From an uncultured Prevotellaceae bacterium (GTDB taxonomy: Bacteria > Bacteroidota > Bacteroidia > Bacteroidales > Bacteroidaceae), in contig CAMKTJ010000010.1 in NCBI GenBank assembly GCA_946415645.1, positions 1 through 64,000 on the forward strand: a stretch of DNA of 64,000 nucleotides, given 5' to 3'. The translations under genes and the position numbers were made by a program. Each line of letters begins with the position of its first letter. The first letter of the stretch is position 1. The notes beneath the pieces are model-generated. The model did not search any database. It saw only the letters and a program-made list of their open reading frames with translations, and was not told the DNA's origin. Positions 36,201-45,311 of the stretch are shown here, piece after piece.

Positions 36201-36325
36201 GTAGCGATGTACAGCGTCCGCTTGCTACCGTAATTGTCTATGGTCTGCTCTTCGCCACTGTGATTACGCTCTTTATACTTCCCACCATATATTACTTTAT
36301 AGAGAAAAGGAAAGAAACATTATGA
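33242..36325 (+). CDS. CusA/CzcA-family heavy-metal RND efflux pump
   Basis: Proton-driven inner-membrane pump exporting metal cations (Cu/Ag or Zn/Co/Cd types; sequence alone does not settle which). Twelve membrane helices with two large periplasmic loops. The heavy-metal-RND signature AIDFGILVDGSIVMMETILKKRERHP is near residues 396-421; the second-half core is SSAVGFIALIGVAIQNGVIMITHIN. Length 1027 is normal. The stop overlaps the tolC start by four bases (ATGA), so translation is coupled. Confidence 0.94.
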   Translation: MINKIVNWALDHRVLMSVIFGALCGIGVIAWRGLSIDAYPDISDTTVQIVTQVPGLATEEIEQQITIPVERAVAGIPDVNILRSKNSFGISTVILVFDDKVDDYWARQRVTERLSGLELPYDAVPELNPLTAPTGEIYRYVLKSTDGSHDLRSLTDIHKWTVIPYLRKIQGIADVSNYGGITTQYQVELSPDKLTEYGVSLNDVVEKIEQNNINAGGSLLSEGSLGYVVRGIGLVSDLDALGDIVVKSSNGIPVYLKDLGELKYGNLERKGVLGYIDDECAYDDAVEGIVQMLRGENPSDVLEKVHQAVDELNNGILPKGVEIHPFLDRTNLVNQTLNTVSHTLLVGMLLVIVVLFVFLGNLRGAVIVAITIPISLLIAFILMKLTGMPANLLSLGAIDFGILVDGSIVMMETILKKRERHPDEELTVDQVKKRAKDVARSIFFSTIIIITAYMPLFAFEHIERRLFTPMAFTVGYALLGALLTALLLTPTLSYVAYHMPSKMRRNIWLEKLTVWYKGITEKILTKTRLVMTVLAVILLGAVVLSITVGKDFLPTLDEGSIWVQVQLPSGLSIEQSKQMADEMRNKLKAFDETSYVMTQLGRDDEGAECFSLSHIEVGVGLKPYNTWKSKRTKAELVAAMSDTIATMPGYTAGFSQPIIDMVMDQIAGTHSDLALKIYSDDLETTRNIADQIVKLLSLIPGASDVAIDQEPPSPQLQISIDRQRIAQYGLNASDVADLIEIAIGGKAVSQIFSGSKVYDITCRYAEKYRDTPEKIAALTLTTESGVKVPLSAVATVKTSLGASTIMRETSQRYTLVRLNLRGSDLTTFVDKANSMIEKNIDYDHEAVHLQWAGQFDNRNRAFSRLMLVIPLTLIVMFILLILAFGNIRQAGLLMSVVPLALFGGMLALNIREMTLNVSSAVGFIALIGVAIQNGVIMITHINNLRNEGRSLRDAVVSGASHRMRPVLLTASVAILGLFPASVSTGIGSDVQRPLATVIVYGLLFATVITLFILPTIYYFIEKRKETL

Positions 36326-37569
36326 GAAAGACATTCGTCATATCCGTATTGCTTCTAAGCATACAGGGATTATTCGCACAGTCCCTTACCTACAGGCCGT
36401 TCATAGATTCGGTAATGAACAACAACCAGGCCTATTGTGCCGAGAAACTGAACGTACCTATCAGTGAGGCGTTGTACAAAGCCTCTAAGGCTATACAGAA
36501 TCCATCCCTTTCTGCCACCTACGGCAACAACAGCGAATGGAAGAAGCAGATGGGACAGTCTGTTGAACTGGAAGTGGCACAGCCCATTACCTTTGGTGTG
36601 ATATCAGCCCGCAAGCAGGTGGCAAAGAACGAGGCTAAGATTGCCTCTACCAATTTGGACGATTATCTGCTTAACCTCAAGGCTGAGGCTTCCGTTAGCT
36701 TCGTAGAAGCTTTGTTGGCAAGAGACCTCTCACAGATTGCCTATCAGACGTACCAGAACATGCAGCGCCTTGCCTCTGGAGACAGCCTGCGCTTTGTGAA
36801 GGGTGACATCTCGGAATATGATATGCTGCAGACACGTATTGAGGCTCGAATGGCTCAGCAGGATTATCTCTCTGCTGTGGCAGCATACAATAATAATCTT
36901 GTTACCTTGGACCTGTTCGCTGGTAATCCCACCCGTGGTACCAAGGCTATAGAAGGACAGCTCAGCAATCCTAACAGGGATTACACCATAGCTGAGCTGA
37001 CGGGAATTGCCCTGAAGTATCGTCCCGACCTGAAGAGTGCCCAGCAGTCTGTATCTCTTGCAGAGAGTCAGGCTCGCCTGGTAAAGCGTGAACGTTTACC
37101 GGAGGTTGAAGTGTCTTTGGGAATGTCCATCAACTCTGAGGTGCGTAATGAGATAGCACCAGCACCTAGATATGTTGGATATACAGCAGGTATATCTTTG
37201 CCCCTACCGTTCTCTAATGCCAACAAGGGCAATATCAAGGCTTCGCAGCTTTCCATACAGCAGTCACAACTGCAGGCCGAGGCATTAGAGAATCAGATGG
37301 TATCAGAAATCATGCAGGCCCTCAACAACTATCATATGGCACAACGCAATGCTAAGACTTATACAGAGGAGCTGATACATGATGCCGAAAAAATCTTGCA
37401 GGGCAGAATCTATGCCTACCAGCGAGGCGAGACCTCTCTGATTGAAGTCTTAGCTGCTCAGGAAACATATAACGACGTGCGTAAAAACTATGCTGAAGCT
37501 CTAAGCCAATGCATGACAGCATGGATAGAGCTTCAGAAAGTCACTGGTCTTTTGGAGATTGAGATTTAA
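36322..37569 (+). CDS. TolC-family outer membrane efflux channel
   Basis: Signal peptide (1-19), then the two-fold repeated helical hairpin of outer-membrane efflux proteins. This is seen as LRFVKGDISEYDMLQTRIEARMAQQDYLSAVAAYNNNLVTLDLFAG in the first half and RIYAYQRGETSLIEVLAAQETYNDVRKNYAEAL in the second. 415 residues. It completes the CusB-CusA-TolC tripartite pump and overlaps cusA by four bases. A composite terminator repeat follows. Confidence 0.92.
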   Translation: MRKTFVISVLLLSIQGLFAQSLTYRPFIDSVMNNNQAYCAEKLNVPISEALYKASKAIQNPSLSATYGNNSEWKKQMGQSVELEVAQPITFGVISARKQVAKNEAKIASTNLDDYLLNLKAEASVSFVEALLARDLSQIAYQTYQNMQRLASGDSLRFVKGDISEYDMLQTRIEARMAQQDYLSAVAAYNNNLVTLDLFAGNPTRGTKAIEGQLSNPNRDYTIAELTGIALKYRPDLKSAQQSVSLAESQARLVKRERLPEVEVSLGMSINSEVRNEIAPAPRYVGYTAGISLPLPFSNANKGNIKASQLSIQQSQLQAEALENQMVSEIMQALNNYHMAQRNAKTYTEELIHDAEKILQGRIYAYQRGETSLIEVLAAQETYNDVRKNYAEALSQCMTAWIELQKVTGLLEIEI

Positions 37570-37574
37570 GGGCC

Positions 37575-37706
37575 GCCGATAATGACATCGTAATAACGTT
37601 ATAACGTCATAACGATATAACGAGAGGCGGCCAAAAAGAAGAAATAAGAAAGGGAAGAGGCAAAACGTCTCTTCCCTTTTCTAATCTCTAATCCCTAATT
37701 GGGGAT
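37575..37706. terminator. composite repeat with terminator after tolC
   Basis: GGCCGCC...GGCGGCC long hairpin enclosing ACATCGTAATAACG repeats, then AAAGGGAAGAG / CTCTTCCCTTT hairpin with T-run (37648-37681), then CTAATCTCTAATCCCTAAT. The same order of modules recurs at 44868-44990. Confidence 0.8.
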
Positions 37707-40652
37707 TACCATCGTCCTCATCCTCAATATACCATTGTACTCATTATCGAAGTAGTCAATGCGTATGCTGTGCTTCTGACCCTTGGTGGTCTTGATGGTA
37801 GCCAGGCGAGAGGTCTCTGCATGGTCGCCCCAATCGCCACAGAGCTCTTTGCCATCGACAATCAGTCGGTAGCCGTCATCGCCTGTGATGGAGAAGACAA
37901 GTTCTCCGTCTTCGGGTGAGGTTAGCTCACTCTCCAGAATCATACTCCATCCGTCGGCCTTCACGCCTTCGCGTGGACTCTGGCTCTCAAACATATCAAC
38001 TTTCTCCATCTGGGCTGTTGCTACCACATCATCGTTCAGGGTCTTGTTGTTGTAGTAGCGGGCACTGAATCCTGTCTTTCCGTTGGCTTGGAATGCCTCT
38101 GCCGGAACATCTGTCAGAGCATTCTTTAAGTTCAGTAGTTTTACGGCACGCTGGTAGTTATTGCCTATGCCCATCTGCTCCATAAGTACCTTGTTGATGT
38201 TGTTGTACTTCTGGAAGAATTGATTAAGTGTCTCTTCTTGATTTTCAGGATGATATGAGAGTCGCAGTGGGGTGGCTTCCAAGTAACCGAAGTCGGCGGT
38301 ATATACCATTCCAGCATCGTGCTGCTTGAAGTCCTGCACTACGGTCTGTATGTGTCGGAAGGCAGCCTTTGTGCCTGCTACTAGAGCTGATTCCTGAGGC
38401 ATCTCTATCTCCAGATTAGCACCGTTGGCGCAGTCAATCTGACCCAGGTCGATGGTAGCCTCCAGGTTCATGCCGTCATACGTAAAGGGCAGTTGTTTGC
38501 CTTGGCAGCTAACACTGGAGGGAGCCTTCTGGCAGGGCAGTGCCACGTAGTACTGACGCTTGGCGGGCATATCCTTATACTGACCTTTTCGGGCACCGAT
38601 TGTGATGCTTAGCTTATTGCCGTTGCGAGTGTAGGAGAGGGGAGTAGTGGCATATTCCGTCACATAGTTCTTGTCCTCACCGTTATCCTCATAGAGTTGG
38701 AAGTCGCCCTTGTCAGCTCCGGGGAACACACGTACCGTTACAGCCTGCTCCGTACCTGATAGGTTCTTCAGCTTGCCGTAGTAGGGTAGAATGCTGCCTG
38801 CCTTTACATATACGGGGTATTCGTCCATAGTGAAGTGGCGCTCGTAGGTCTTGCCGCCTTGCAGCATCTCGCCTGTCTCATACTCCAGCCATTGTCCTTC
38901 GGGCAGCCACAGCTTCACAGTGGCGTAGCCGCTCTCCTTGTCCACTTCCTCTGTAACGGGGGCAATCAGCATGTTGTCACCAAACATATACTCCTCCTTG
39001 TATTCGTAGGCCTCCTTGGCATCGGGACTGTCGTAGTAGAGGGGACGGCAGAGCGAGATACCCGTCTCGTATGCCTTACGCGCCATAGTATATATATAAG
39101 GTACCAGGGCGTAACGACCATTGATAACGTTGGCCAGTCGCTGCTGTGTGGGTTGGTCAAAGGCCCAAGGCTCCTTGTTCAGGCTGGGGTCCTTGGTACT
39201 GTGGCTGCGGATGATAGGCAGATACTCGCCCATCTGCATGGCACGGGTGTAGAGTTGTGGTTCCACGGGTGTGCCGTAGCGCTTGCTCTGGTGACCGCCA
39301 ATGTCGTGGCTCCAGTAGCCGTATAGTACGTTAGAGGCTGTAGAGTTGAAGTAGGGTAGGAACTTCAGGCTCTTCCAGGTGATGTATGAGTCGCCCGAGA
39401 AGCCTATCTGGTATCTATGGTTACCCAGTCCGCCCCAGCGGTGATAGAGCATAGGACGCTTGGTACCGTTACGTTCCATATCCGTAAACCAGATGTAGTT
39501 GCACCAGAACACATTGTCCAGACTCTTGATGGCACGGTCCTTCTCCCACTGCTGCCAGTCCAGCCACCAGAAGTCAACACCCTCGTCTATGTAGGGATGC
39601 AGATAGGTGTCGAAAAGCGCCTTCACATATTTCTTGTCCGAGCCTACCCAAGTGTATGTCTTACCGTCGTTCTTGCCCAGGCGTTGCATAAACTCGTTGT
39701 ATTTCTTCTCGTAGGGACGTACACCGTCTGCAGGATGCAGGTTCATGGTAGTCTTCACGCCCTGCTCATCCAGGTATTTCAGGAATGCCTTGTAGTCGGG
39801 GAAGAGACGCTCGTTCCAGTCCCAACCGGTCCAGCCACCGCCAGCCTGTTCGCTGATGGGGTGCCAGTCCATATCTATTACCAATACGTCAAGGGGAAGG
39901 TCCAGACGCTGGAAGTTGCCGATGAGGTTTCTGAGGTCCTGATCGCTGTAGCTCCAATAGCGGCTCCACCAGTAACCGAAGGTATAGCGGGGAGGCAGAG
40001 GCACCTTGCCGGCGAACTTTGTATATGAGAGCAGCGCACCCTTGTAGTCGTGTCCGTAGGCCATGAAGTACCAGTCCTGAGCCCCTTCAGCGCTCTTGCG
40101 CTCCGTTACCCAGTCCCAGTCCTGTGCTCCGTCGAAGAGCAGGCTCTTGCTGTCATCGATGAGGCTCCATCCGTCCGTTGCCAGCAGTCCGTCCTCTATA
40201 GGCATCTCACGCTTGGGGTTGCTGTACTGGTATTCCGAGCCGTCGTAGCCGTCCAGAGTACGGTACGTACCCTTCAGGTTGCCCTTCTGCTGCATGCCGG
40301 GCTTCCATGTGAATGGGGTAGAGATAGCCTTGGTGCTGCTGATGGTCAGGTTCTCGGCACTCAGGGGTGCTGCGCCTTTCTTGTAAACCAGCTTCAGTTT
40401 AGCGGTGCTGATGGTAACCTGCTTGGGGTTATCCTTAATGGTATAGAGCACCTTGGGGTACTCGCGGATAACAGCCATAAAGCTCTTGTTGTCGACAAAC
40501 TGACCGTCTGGTGCATACTCCAGACGCAGTGTTCCTTCGTCAATCAGTGTGAAGCGCACGTTGGCATCCTTGTACACAACGTCTGCCCATGCAGATGAGG
40601 CTCCCACGCAGAGCACCATACTGCAGATAATGGTTCTGATAATACTTTTCAT
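37695..40652 (-). CDS. secreted GH31 glycoside hydrolase with C-terminal PA14 domain
   Basis: Signal peptide (1-23), N-terminal sandwich, GH31 barrel with nucleophile in DFWWLDWQQWE (Asp365) and acid/base in IGFSGDSYITW (Asp421), and a DUF5110-like beta domain (about 660-735). A helical linker (about 755-840) leads to a PA14 domain (about 845-985: FSARYYNNKTLNDDVV, VFSITGDDGYRLIVDGKELCGDWGDH). PA14 binds sugars such as galactose or fucose ends. It resembles the GH31 at 5366-8713 in the core but has different accessory modules. Single-gene unit with its own -7 box. Specificity could be alpha-glucoside or alpha-xyloside. Confidence 0.92.
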   Translation of the reverse strand: MKSIIRTIICSMVLCVGASSAWADVVYKDANVRFTLIDEGTLRLEYAPDGQFVDNKSFMAVIREYPKVLYTIKDNPKQVTISTAKLKLVYKKGAAPLSAENLTISSTKAISTPFTWKPGMQQKGNLKGTYRTLDGYDGSEYQYSNPKREMPIEDGLLATDGWSLIDDSKSLLFDGAQDWDWVTERKSAEGAQDWYFMAYGHDYKGALLSYTKFAGKVPLPPRYTFGYWWSRYWSYSDQDLRNLIGNFQRLDLPLDVLVIDMDWHPISEQAGGGWTGWDWNERLFPDYKAFLKYLDEQGVKTTMNLHPADGVRPYEKKYNEFMQRLGKNDGKTYTWVGSDKKYVKALFDTYLHPYIDEGVDFWWLDWQQWEKDRAIKSLDNVFWCNYIWFTDMERNGTKRPMLYHRWGGLGNHRYQIGFSGDSYITWKSLKFLPYFNSTASNVLYGYWSHDIGGHQSKRYGTPVEPQLYTRAMQMGEYLPIIRSHSTKDPSLNKEPWAFDQPTQQRLANVINGRYALVPYIYTMARKAYETGISLCRPLYYDSPDAKEAYEYKEEYMFGDNMLIAPVTEEVDKESGYATVKLWLPEGQWLEYETGEMLQGGKTYERHFTMDEYPVYVKAGSILPYYGKLKNLSGTEQAVTVRVFPGADKGDFQLYEDNGEDKNYVTEYATTPLSYTRNGNKLSITIGARKGQYKDMPAKRQYYVALPCQKAPSSVSCQGKQLPFTYDGMNLEATIDLGQIDCANGANLEIEMPQESALVAGTKAAFRHIQTVVQDFKQHDAGMVYTADFGYLEATPLRLSYHPENQEETLNQFFQKYNNINKVLMEQMGIGNNYQRAVKLLNLKNALTDVPAEAFQANGKTGFSARYYNNKTLNDDVVATAQMEKVDMFESQSPREGVKADGWSMILESELTSPEDGELVFSITGDDGYRLIVDGKELCGDWGDHAETSRLATIKTTKGQKHSIRIDYFDNEYNGILRMRTMVIPN

Positions 40653-40969
40653 TATAGTTTTGTTGGTTTTATATTTGATTTGCCGGACAAATTTACGATT
40701 AAGTGAGAGATAAACGAAATAAAAACGCTTTTTTATTTCTTTATCCGAGCGATAGTAGCTTTGAGATATTGTATCAAAGTTACGAGTAAGTGAGCGGAAT
40801 TGTCTAGCACAAAGTGCTTAACTTCCCGTTTAACTCCTTATTTAACTTCCCCTTTAGCTCCCAAAAGCAATTTTTGGAAGAAAATCAGCAGGAGATTTGT
40901 ATTTAGGTTCAAAATCCTAAAAAATGAGGATTGCGAGCGTAAAAGTATTGTAATACCTTTGCACCCGAA
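40653..40969. promoter_or_regulatory. divergent promoter region between GH31 and hemG
   Basis: Minus-strand -7 box TAAATTTG at 40688-40695 for the GH31 gene; plus-strand TTG (40931) and TACCTTTG (40954-40961) for hemG. Between them lies a repeat with TTTAACTCCTTATTTAACTT at 40829-40848; a related inverted block is at 55556-55585. No gene is seen. Confidence 0.7.
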
Positions 40970-42376
40970 ATGATGAATAACCCAGAAATAGACTATACGG
41001 ATGTTACGGTAATAGGCGCAGGCTTAACAGGTCTGACGACTGCCTATTGGCTGAAACGAGGGGGTAAGAATGTGCGTGTTGTGGAGACAGACAACCGCAT
41101 AGGCGGACAAATCAAGACGCAGCGCTTTGAACATTATATATATGAGACGGGCCCCTCAACGGGTGCTGTCTCTACGCCTGAGGTAGCTGAGCTGATGAAT
41201 GCCTTAGCAGAGACTTCGCAGGGCCAGTGTCAGATAGAGACGGCTCCTGATGCTGCCAAGCGTAGACTGATATGGAAGGGCAACCGCTTCTGGGAACTTC
41301 CTTCCAGTCCGATTAGTGCCATTACCACTCCGTTGTTCCGTTTCTCGGATAAACTGCGTATCTTGGGCGAACCTTGGCGCAAGCGTGGCAATAACCCTGA
41401 TGAGAGCGTTGCCTCGCTGGCAGCCCGTAGGCTTGGGCAGTCCTTTGTGGACTATGCTGTAGATCCTTTTATATCTGGTGTTTATGCCGGCAACCCCTAT
41501 ACATTGGTTACCCGTTATGCGTTGCCCAAGCTATACGCTTTGGAGCGCGACTATGGCAGCTTTATCCGTGGCAGCATTGCCAAGAAGAAGCAGCCTAAGA
41601 CCGACCGTGACCGCATGGCCACCAAGAAGGTGTTCTCGGCAAAGGGCGGACTGAGCAATATCCCTCAGGCTGAGGCTGATTACATCGGTATGGAGAACAT
41701 CTCACTAGGTGTCAGCCATGTCAGCGTCAGTCAGGAAGGGCAGAGATGGGTAACAACTTTCCAGGATGCCAAGGGCAACCGTCAGCAGTTGCAAAGCCGA
41801 TGGGTGGTTACTACCTGTGGTGCCTATAGTTTGCCTGCGTTGCTGCCTTTTGTAGATAAGGAACGCATGGATGCCATAGCGCAGCTGGTATATTCGCCTA
41901 TCATAGAGGTCAACGTGGGTATGCCTGATACGTTTGGTGGCGACTATTGTGCCTTTGGCGGTTTGGTGCCTACCAAGGAGAAGCAGCAGATACTGGGCAT
42001 TCTGTTCCCTTCGGCCTGCTTTGCAGGGCGTGCACCAGAGGGTGGGGCATTGTTCTCTTTCTATCTGGGAGGTGTGCGCAATCCTGAGATGATGAGCAAG
42101 ACTGATGAGGAGATTCAGGCTATAGTCCTGCAGAACCTGCACAGCATGCTGAAGTTCCCTGCTCAGGCCAAGCCCGACTTCATCCACATTGCTCGCCACC
42201 AGCGTGCCATTCCGCAATATAATGCTGACAGCGGACGCAGGTTCAGCGCTGTGGAATTCATCCAGGAACAATACCCCGGACTGGTGTTGGGTGGTAACCT
42301 GCGTGACGGCATCGGTATGGGCCATCGTATCACTCAGGCAGCCGATATTGCTAACATGATTATTAAGTCAGAATAA
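40970..42376 (+). CDS. hemG: protoporphyrinogen/coproporphyrinogen oxidase (HemY type)
   Basis: FAD enzyme of late haem synthesis. Residues 13-26 hold the dinucleotide loop (VIGAGLTGLTTAYW), followed by VETDNRIGGQIKTQ. The C-terminal FAD site is LVLGGNLRDGIGMGHRI. 468 residues, as for the HemY/HemG FAD family. It is followed after 12 bases by a TonB-dependent receptor gene, forming a two-gene operon that hints at haem, porphyrin or iron acquisition. Gene naming for this family varies (hemG/hemY). Confidence 0.9.
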   Translation: MMNNPEIDYTDVTVIGAGLTGLTTAYWLKRGGKNVRVVETDNRIGGQIKTQRFEHYIYETGPSTGAVSTPEVAELMNALAETSQGQCQIETAPDAAKRRLIWKGNRFWELPSSPISAITTPLFRFSDKLRILGEPWRKRGNNPDESVASLAARRLGQSFVDYAVDPFISGVYAGNPYTLVTRYALPKLYALERDYGSFIRGSIAKKKQPKTDRDRMATKKVFSAKGGLSNIPQAEADYIGMENISLGVSHVSVSQEGQRWVTTFQDAKGNRQQLQSRWVVTTCGAYSLPALLPFVDKERMDAIAQLVYSPIIEVNVGMPDTFGGDYCAFGGLVPTKEKQQILGILFPSACFAGRAPEGGALFSFYLGGVRNPEMMSKTDEEIQAIVLQNLHSMLKFPAQAKPDFIHIARHQRAIPQYNADSGRRFSAVEFIQEQYPGLVLGGNLRDGIGMGHRITQAADIANMIIKSE

Positions 42377-42388
42377 ATAAATATAAAA

Positions 42389-44785
42389 ATGAGAAAAATT
42401 ATCTTAACTGCATCGCTATTAGCAAGTTTTGCTTTTTCTGCAACGGCAGAGACAGAGACGGCACCAGTAGATTCTTCACGGGTTTATAACCTGGACGAGG
42501 TTGTCTTCGTACCCCGTAACAAGGACTCTAAGGGTCTGCGTCAGCAGCCTGTCAGTTCATCCGTTCTTACAGGTAAGGAGATGAACAATCTGGGTGTTCG
42601 TGACCTGCGAGACATCGCCACTTATGTCCCTGCCTTTGTAATGCCCGACTACGGAGCACGTTTCACTTCCTCAATATATGTACGTGGTATCGGCTCTCGT
42701 GTCAACAGTCCTTCCATGGGTATCTATGTAGATGATATTCCCCTGATGAACAAGTCGGCTTTCAACAGTCACGTATGGCAACTGGACCGTGTGGATGTTC
42801 TGCGTGGTCCCCAGGGTACGCTCTACGGTGTTAACTCAGAGGGTGGTCTGGTGCGTCAGTACACCAAGAACCCTTTGCGCTACCAGGGCACGGACGTCAA
42901 CTTGGGCTTTGGTACCCACATGTACCGCAATGCCGAGGTTAGTCATTATAATAAGATAAATGATAAGCTGGCCTTCTCGGTAGGTGCATTCTACAACGGC
43001 ACCAACGGATTCTGGAAGAATACACTCACTGGCGAGCGTACCGATGATAAGAACGAGGCTGGCAGTCGTCTGCGTCTGGTGTATAAGCCTACAGAGAAAC
43101 TCTCGTTCGACTGGATGGCAGACTACCAGTACGTCAGTCAGCATGCCTATCCCTATGGTGTGCTGGAGCCTGAGAGCGGCAGGGTAGTGTCAGAGCCCGA
43201 TCAGGACCATCAGGGCAAGTACAGCCGTAATATGGTTAATACGGGTATGGCTGTCAAGTATCATGGCAATGGCTTCGACTTCCAGTCCAACACCAGTTAC
43301 CAGTATCTGAAGGACAACCTGCTGATGGATAACGACTATTCTTCAATAGACTTCATTGTTGTGGATCAGTCTCAGCTGAGCAATGCCATTACCCAGGAGT
43401 TTACCTTCAAGGATAATCTGCAGGGCCGTTGGCACTGGACAACAGGTGTGTTCGGTTCTTACCAGTGGTTGAAGACTGCAGCTCCCAACACCTTTGGCCC
43501 TTACTTCTCTGAAATGTTGGAACAGCAGATTCAGGGAGCTATGCTGAAGAGTATGATGGGTAGAGGTATGACAGCAGAGCAAGCTTCAGCTGCAATTGCA
43601 GCCCGTGGCGGCATAAATATAGATATGCCCCTTTATATTCCATGCTTATTCCATACTCCACAGGCTAACCTGGCAGTATTCCATGAATCAAATATCGAAC
43701 TGACAGACCGCTTGATGGCTACTGTTGGCTTACGCTATGATTATACAAATGCAAAGATTGAATTTGATGCACGTGGAATTAGTATGAATCCTGTATTCTC
43801 TATCATGGGTACTAATCTTAATCCTGACAAGATTTATATTGATTATATTAGCTCTGACAACACAAACTTCAACCAGCTGTTGCCTAAGTTCGGTCTTACC
43901 TACAAGTTCGACAATGGCAGTAACATCTATGCTACTGTAACGAAGGGCTATCGTGCTGGTGGCTACAACGTGCAGATGTTTGGCGATATCGTACAGGCAG
44001 ACCTCCAGGCTGCTATCAATAAGTTGCAGAACAGTGCTCAGCCTGGTTCAGAACCTCTGAATGAGGTTATTCTTGAGCATCACGATGACGCATGTAATGC
44101 AATCGTGGAGGGTATCAAGTTCAAGCCCGAGGAGTCTTGGAACTATGAGTTGGGCACACATGCCAACCTCTTTAATAATCTGATACATGCCGACCTGAGC
44201 CTTTACTACATGCAGATCCGCAACCAGCAGCTTTCTGTCTTCACTGAGGACTATGGCTACGGTCGTAAGATGATTAATGCCGGCAAGAGCTACAGCTGTG
44301 GTCTGGAACTGACACTGCGTGGTAGTGCCGTCAGCAATCACTTGGCTTGGTCATTAGGTTATGGCTATACCCATGCAGCTTTCAAGGATTACAAGAATCG
44401 CGCTAGCAAGAATGCAGAGGAGGTTGACTATGCAGGCAAGAGGGTTCCCTACGTTCCTGCACATACCCTGTCGGCAATGGCAGACTATACCTTCGATACC
44501 AACCTTGGAATCATGAAGAGCCTGACCATTGGTGCCAATATGAACGGACAGGGTAAGATCTGGTGGGACGAGGCTAACACCTATGGCCAGAACTTCTACG
44601 CCACATTAGGTGCTCATGCCTGTGCCGACTTTGGCCTGTGCAAACTCAACCTGTGGGCACGCAATATCACAGACACCAACTATAACACTTTCGCCTTTTC
44701 CAGCAAGGCAACGGGTAGGGAAGTGTTCATGGCGCAACGTGGTGCTCCCTTCCAGTGCGGATTTGATTTGAGCTTGCATTTTTAA
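42389..44785 (+). CDS. TonB-dependent outer membrane receptor
   Basis: Signal peptide (1-20), an unusually short pre-plug (TonB-box-like YNLDEVVFVPR), plug domain (about 50-160: LRDIATYVPAFVMPDYGARFTSSIYVRGIGSR, VDVLRGPQGTLYGVNSEGG) and a 22-strand barrel ending in FDLSLHF. Cotranscribed with hemG. Lacks the carboxypeptidase-like N-domain of SusC, so siderophore, haem or vitamin uptake is more likely than glycan uptake. About 43560-43880 (residues ~390-500) is more AT-rich than the rest and may be a recombined loop segment. Confidence 0.9.
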   Translation: MRKIILTASLLASFAFSATAETETAPVDSSRVYNLDEVVFVPRNKDSKGLRQQPVSSSVLTGKEMNNLGVRDLRDIATYVPAFVMPDYGARFTSSIYVRGIGSRVNSPSMGIYVDDIPLMNKSAFNSHVWQLDRVDVLRGPQGTLYGVNSEGGLVRQYTKNPLRYQGTDVNLGFGTHMYRNAEVSHYNKINDKLAFSVGAFYNGTNGFWKNTLTGERTDDKNEAGSRLRLVYKPTEKLSFDWMADYQYVSQHAYPYGVLEPESGRVVSEPDQDHQGKYSRNMVNTGMAVKYHGNGFDFQSNTSYQYLKDNLLMDNDYSSIDFIVVDQSQLSNAITQEFTFKDNLQGRWHWTTGVFGSYQWLKTAAPNTFGPYFSEMLEQQIQGAMLKSMMGRGMTAEQASAAIAARGGINIDMPLYIPCLFHTPQANLAVFHESNIELTDRLMATVGLRYDYTNAKIEFDARGISMNPVFSIMGTNLNPDKIYIDYISSDNTNFNQLLPKFGLTYKFDNGSNIYATVTKGYRAGGYNVQMFGDIVQADLQAAINKLQNSAQPGSEPLNEVILEHHDDACNAIVEGIKFKPEESWNYELGTHANLFNNLIHADLSLYYMQIRNQQLSVFTEDYGYGRKMINAGKSYSCGLELTLRGSAVSNHLAWSLGYGYTHAAFKDYKNRASKNAEEVDYAGKRVPYVPAHTLSAMADYTFDTNLGIMKSLTIGANMNGQGKIWWDEANTYGQNFYATLGAHACADFGLCKLNLWARNITDTNYNTFAFSSKATGREVFMAQRGAPFQCGFDLSLHF

Positions 44786-44819
44786 GAGCTCCCGGCCCCC
44801 TTTAGCGGGAGGACATGAA

Positions 44820-44996
44820 TACAAAATTCAAGATTCAAGATTCAAAAATCGATAATCGAAATCAAGACCGTCGAAAGAAACATCGTAATAACGATATGTC
44901 GAAAGGCGGCGAAATTAAAAGGGAAGAGGCAAACGTCTCTTCCCTTTTCTATTCTAATCCCTAATCGGGTCCCTCCCCTAAAAGGGGATGGGGGTC
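44820..44996. terminator. composite repeat with terminator after the TonB receptor gene
   Basis: TTCAAGATTCAAAAATC units, ACATCGTAATAACG, AGGCGGC, then the AAAAGGGAAGAG / CTCTTCCCTTTT hairpin (44917-44948), CTAATCCCTAATC and a CCCTCCCC/GGGGATGGGG hairpin. Same order as the block at 37575-37706. Confidence 0.8.
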
Positions 44997-45311
44997 TTAT
45001 ATCACCACAGCAGTGCCGCTGGTAGCTACCATCAGCATGGAACCACCGCCAACGGTCTCGTAGTCGATGTCGATACCTACAATGGCATTGGCTCCTAAAG
45101 CCTGGGCACGTTGCATCATTTCCCTAATAGAGGTCTCTTTGCCTTCTATAAGTACCTTCTCGTAACTGCCGGCACGACCGCCTACAATATCGCGGATACC
45201 TGCGAAGAAGTCCTTTACAATGTTTGCACCAATAATAGTCTCGCCAGTTACCACACCCTTGTACTCCAGGATGGGATGACCTTCAATCTGTGGGGTTGTT
45301 GTCAGAATCAT
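44997..45311 (-). CDS. YbjQ/UPF0145-family putative heavy-metal-binding protein
   Basis: Start chosen at ATG 45311 ([24 protein letters not shown]). The open frame continues upstream to 45377, but the extra residues are the translation of CTTGCCCC repeats and are not protein-like. About 104 residues. Motifs of the family: [31 protein letters not shown] and [15 protein letters not shown]. These small pentameric proteins are often annotated as heavy-metal binding; the role is uncertain. Confidence 0.9.
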   Translation of the reverse strand: MILTTTPQIEGHPILEYKGVVTGETIIGANIVKDFFAGIRDIVGGRAGSYEKVLIEGKETSIREMMQRAQALGANAIVGIDIDYETVGGGSMLMVATSGTAVVI

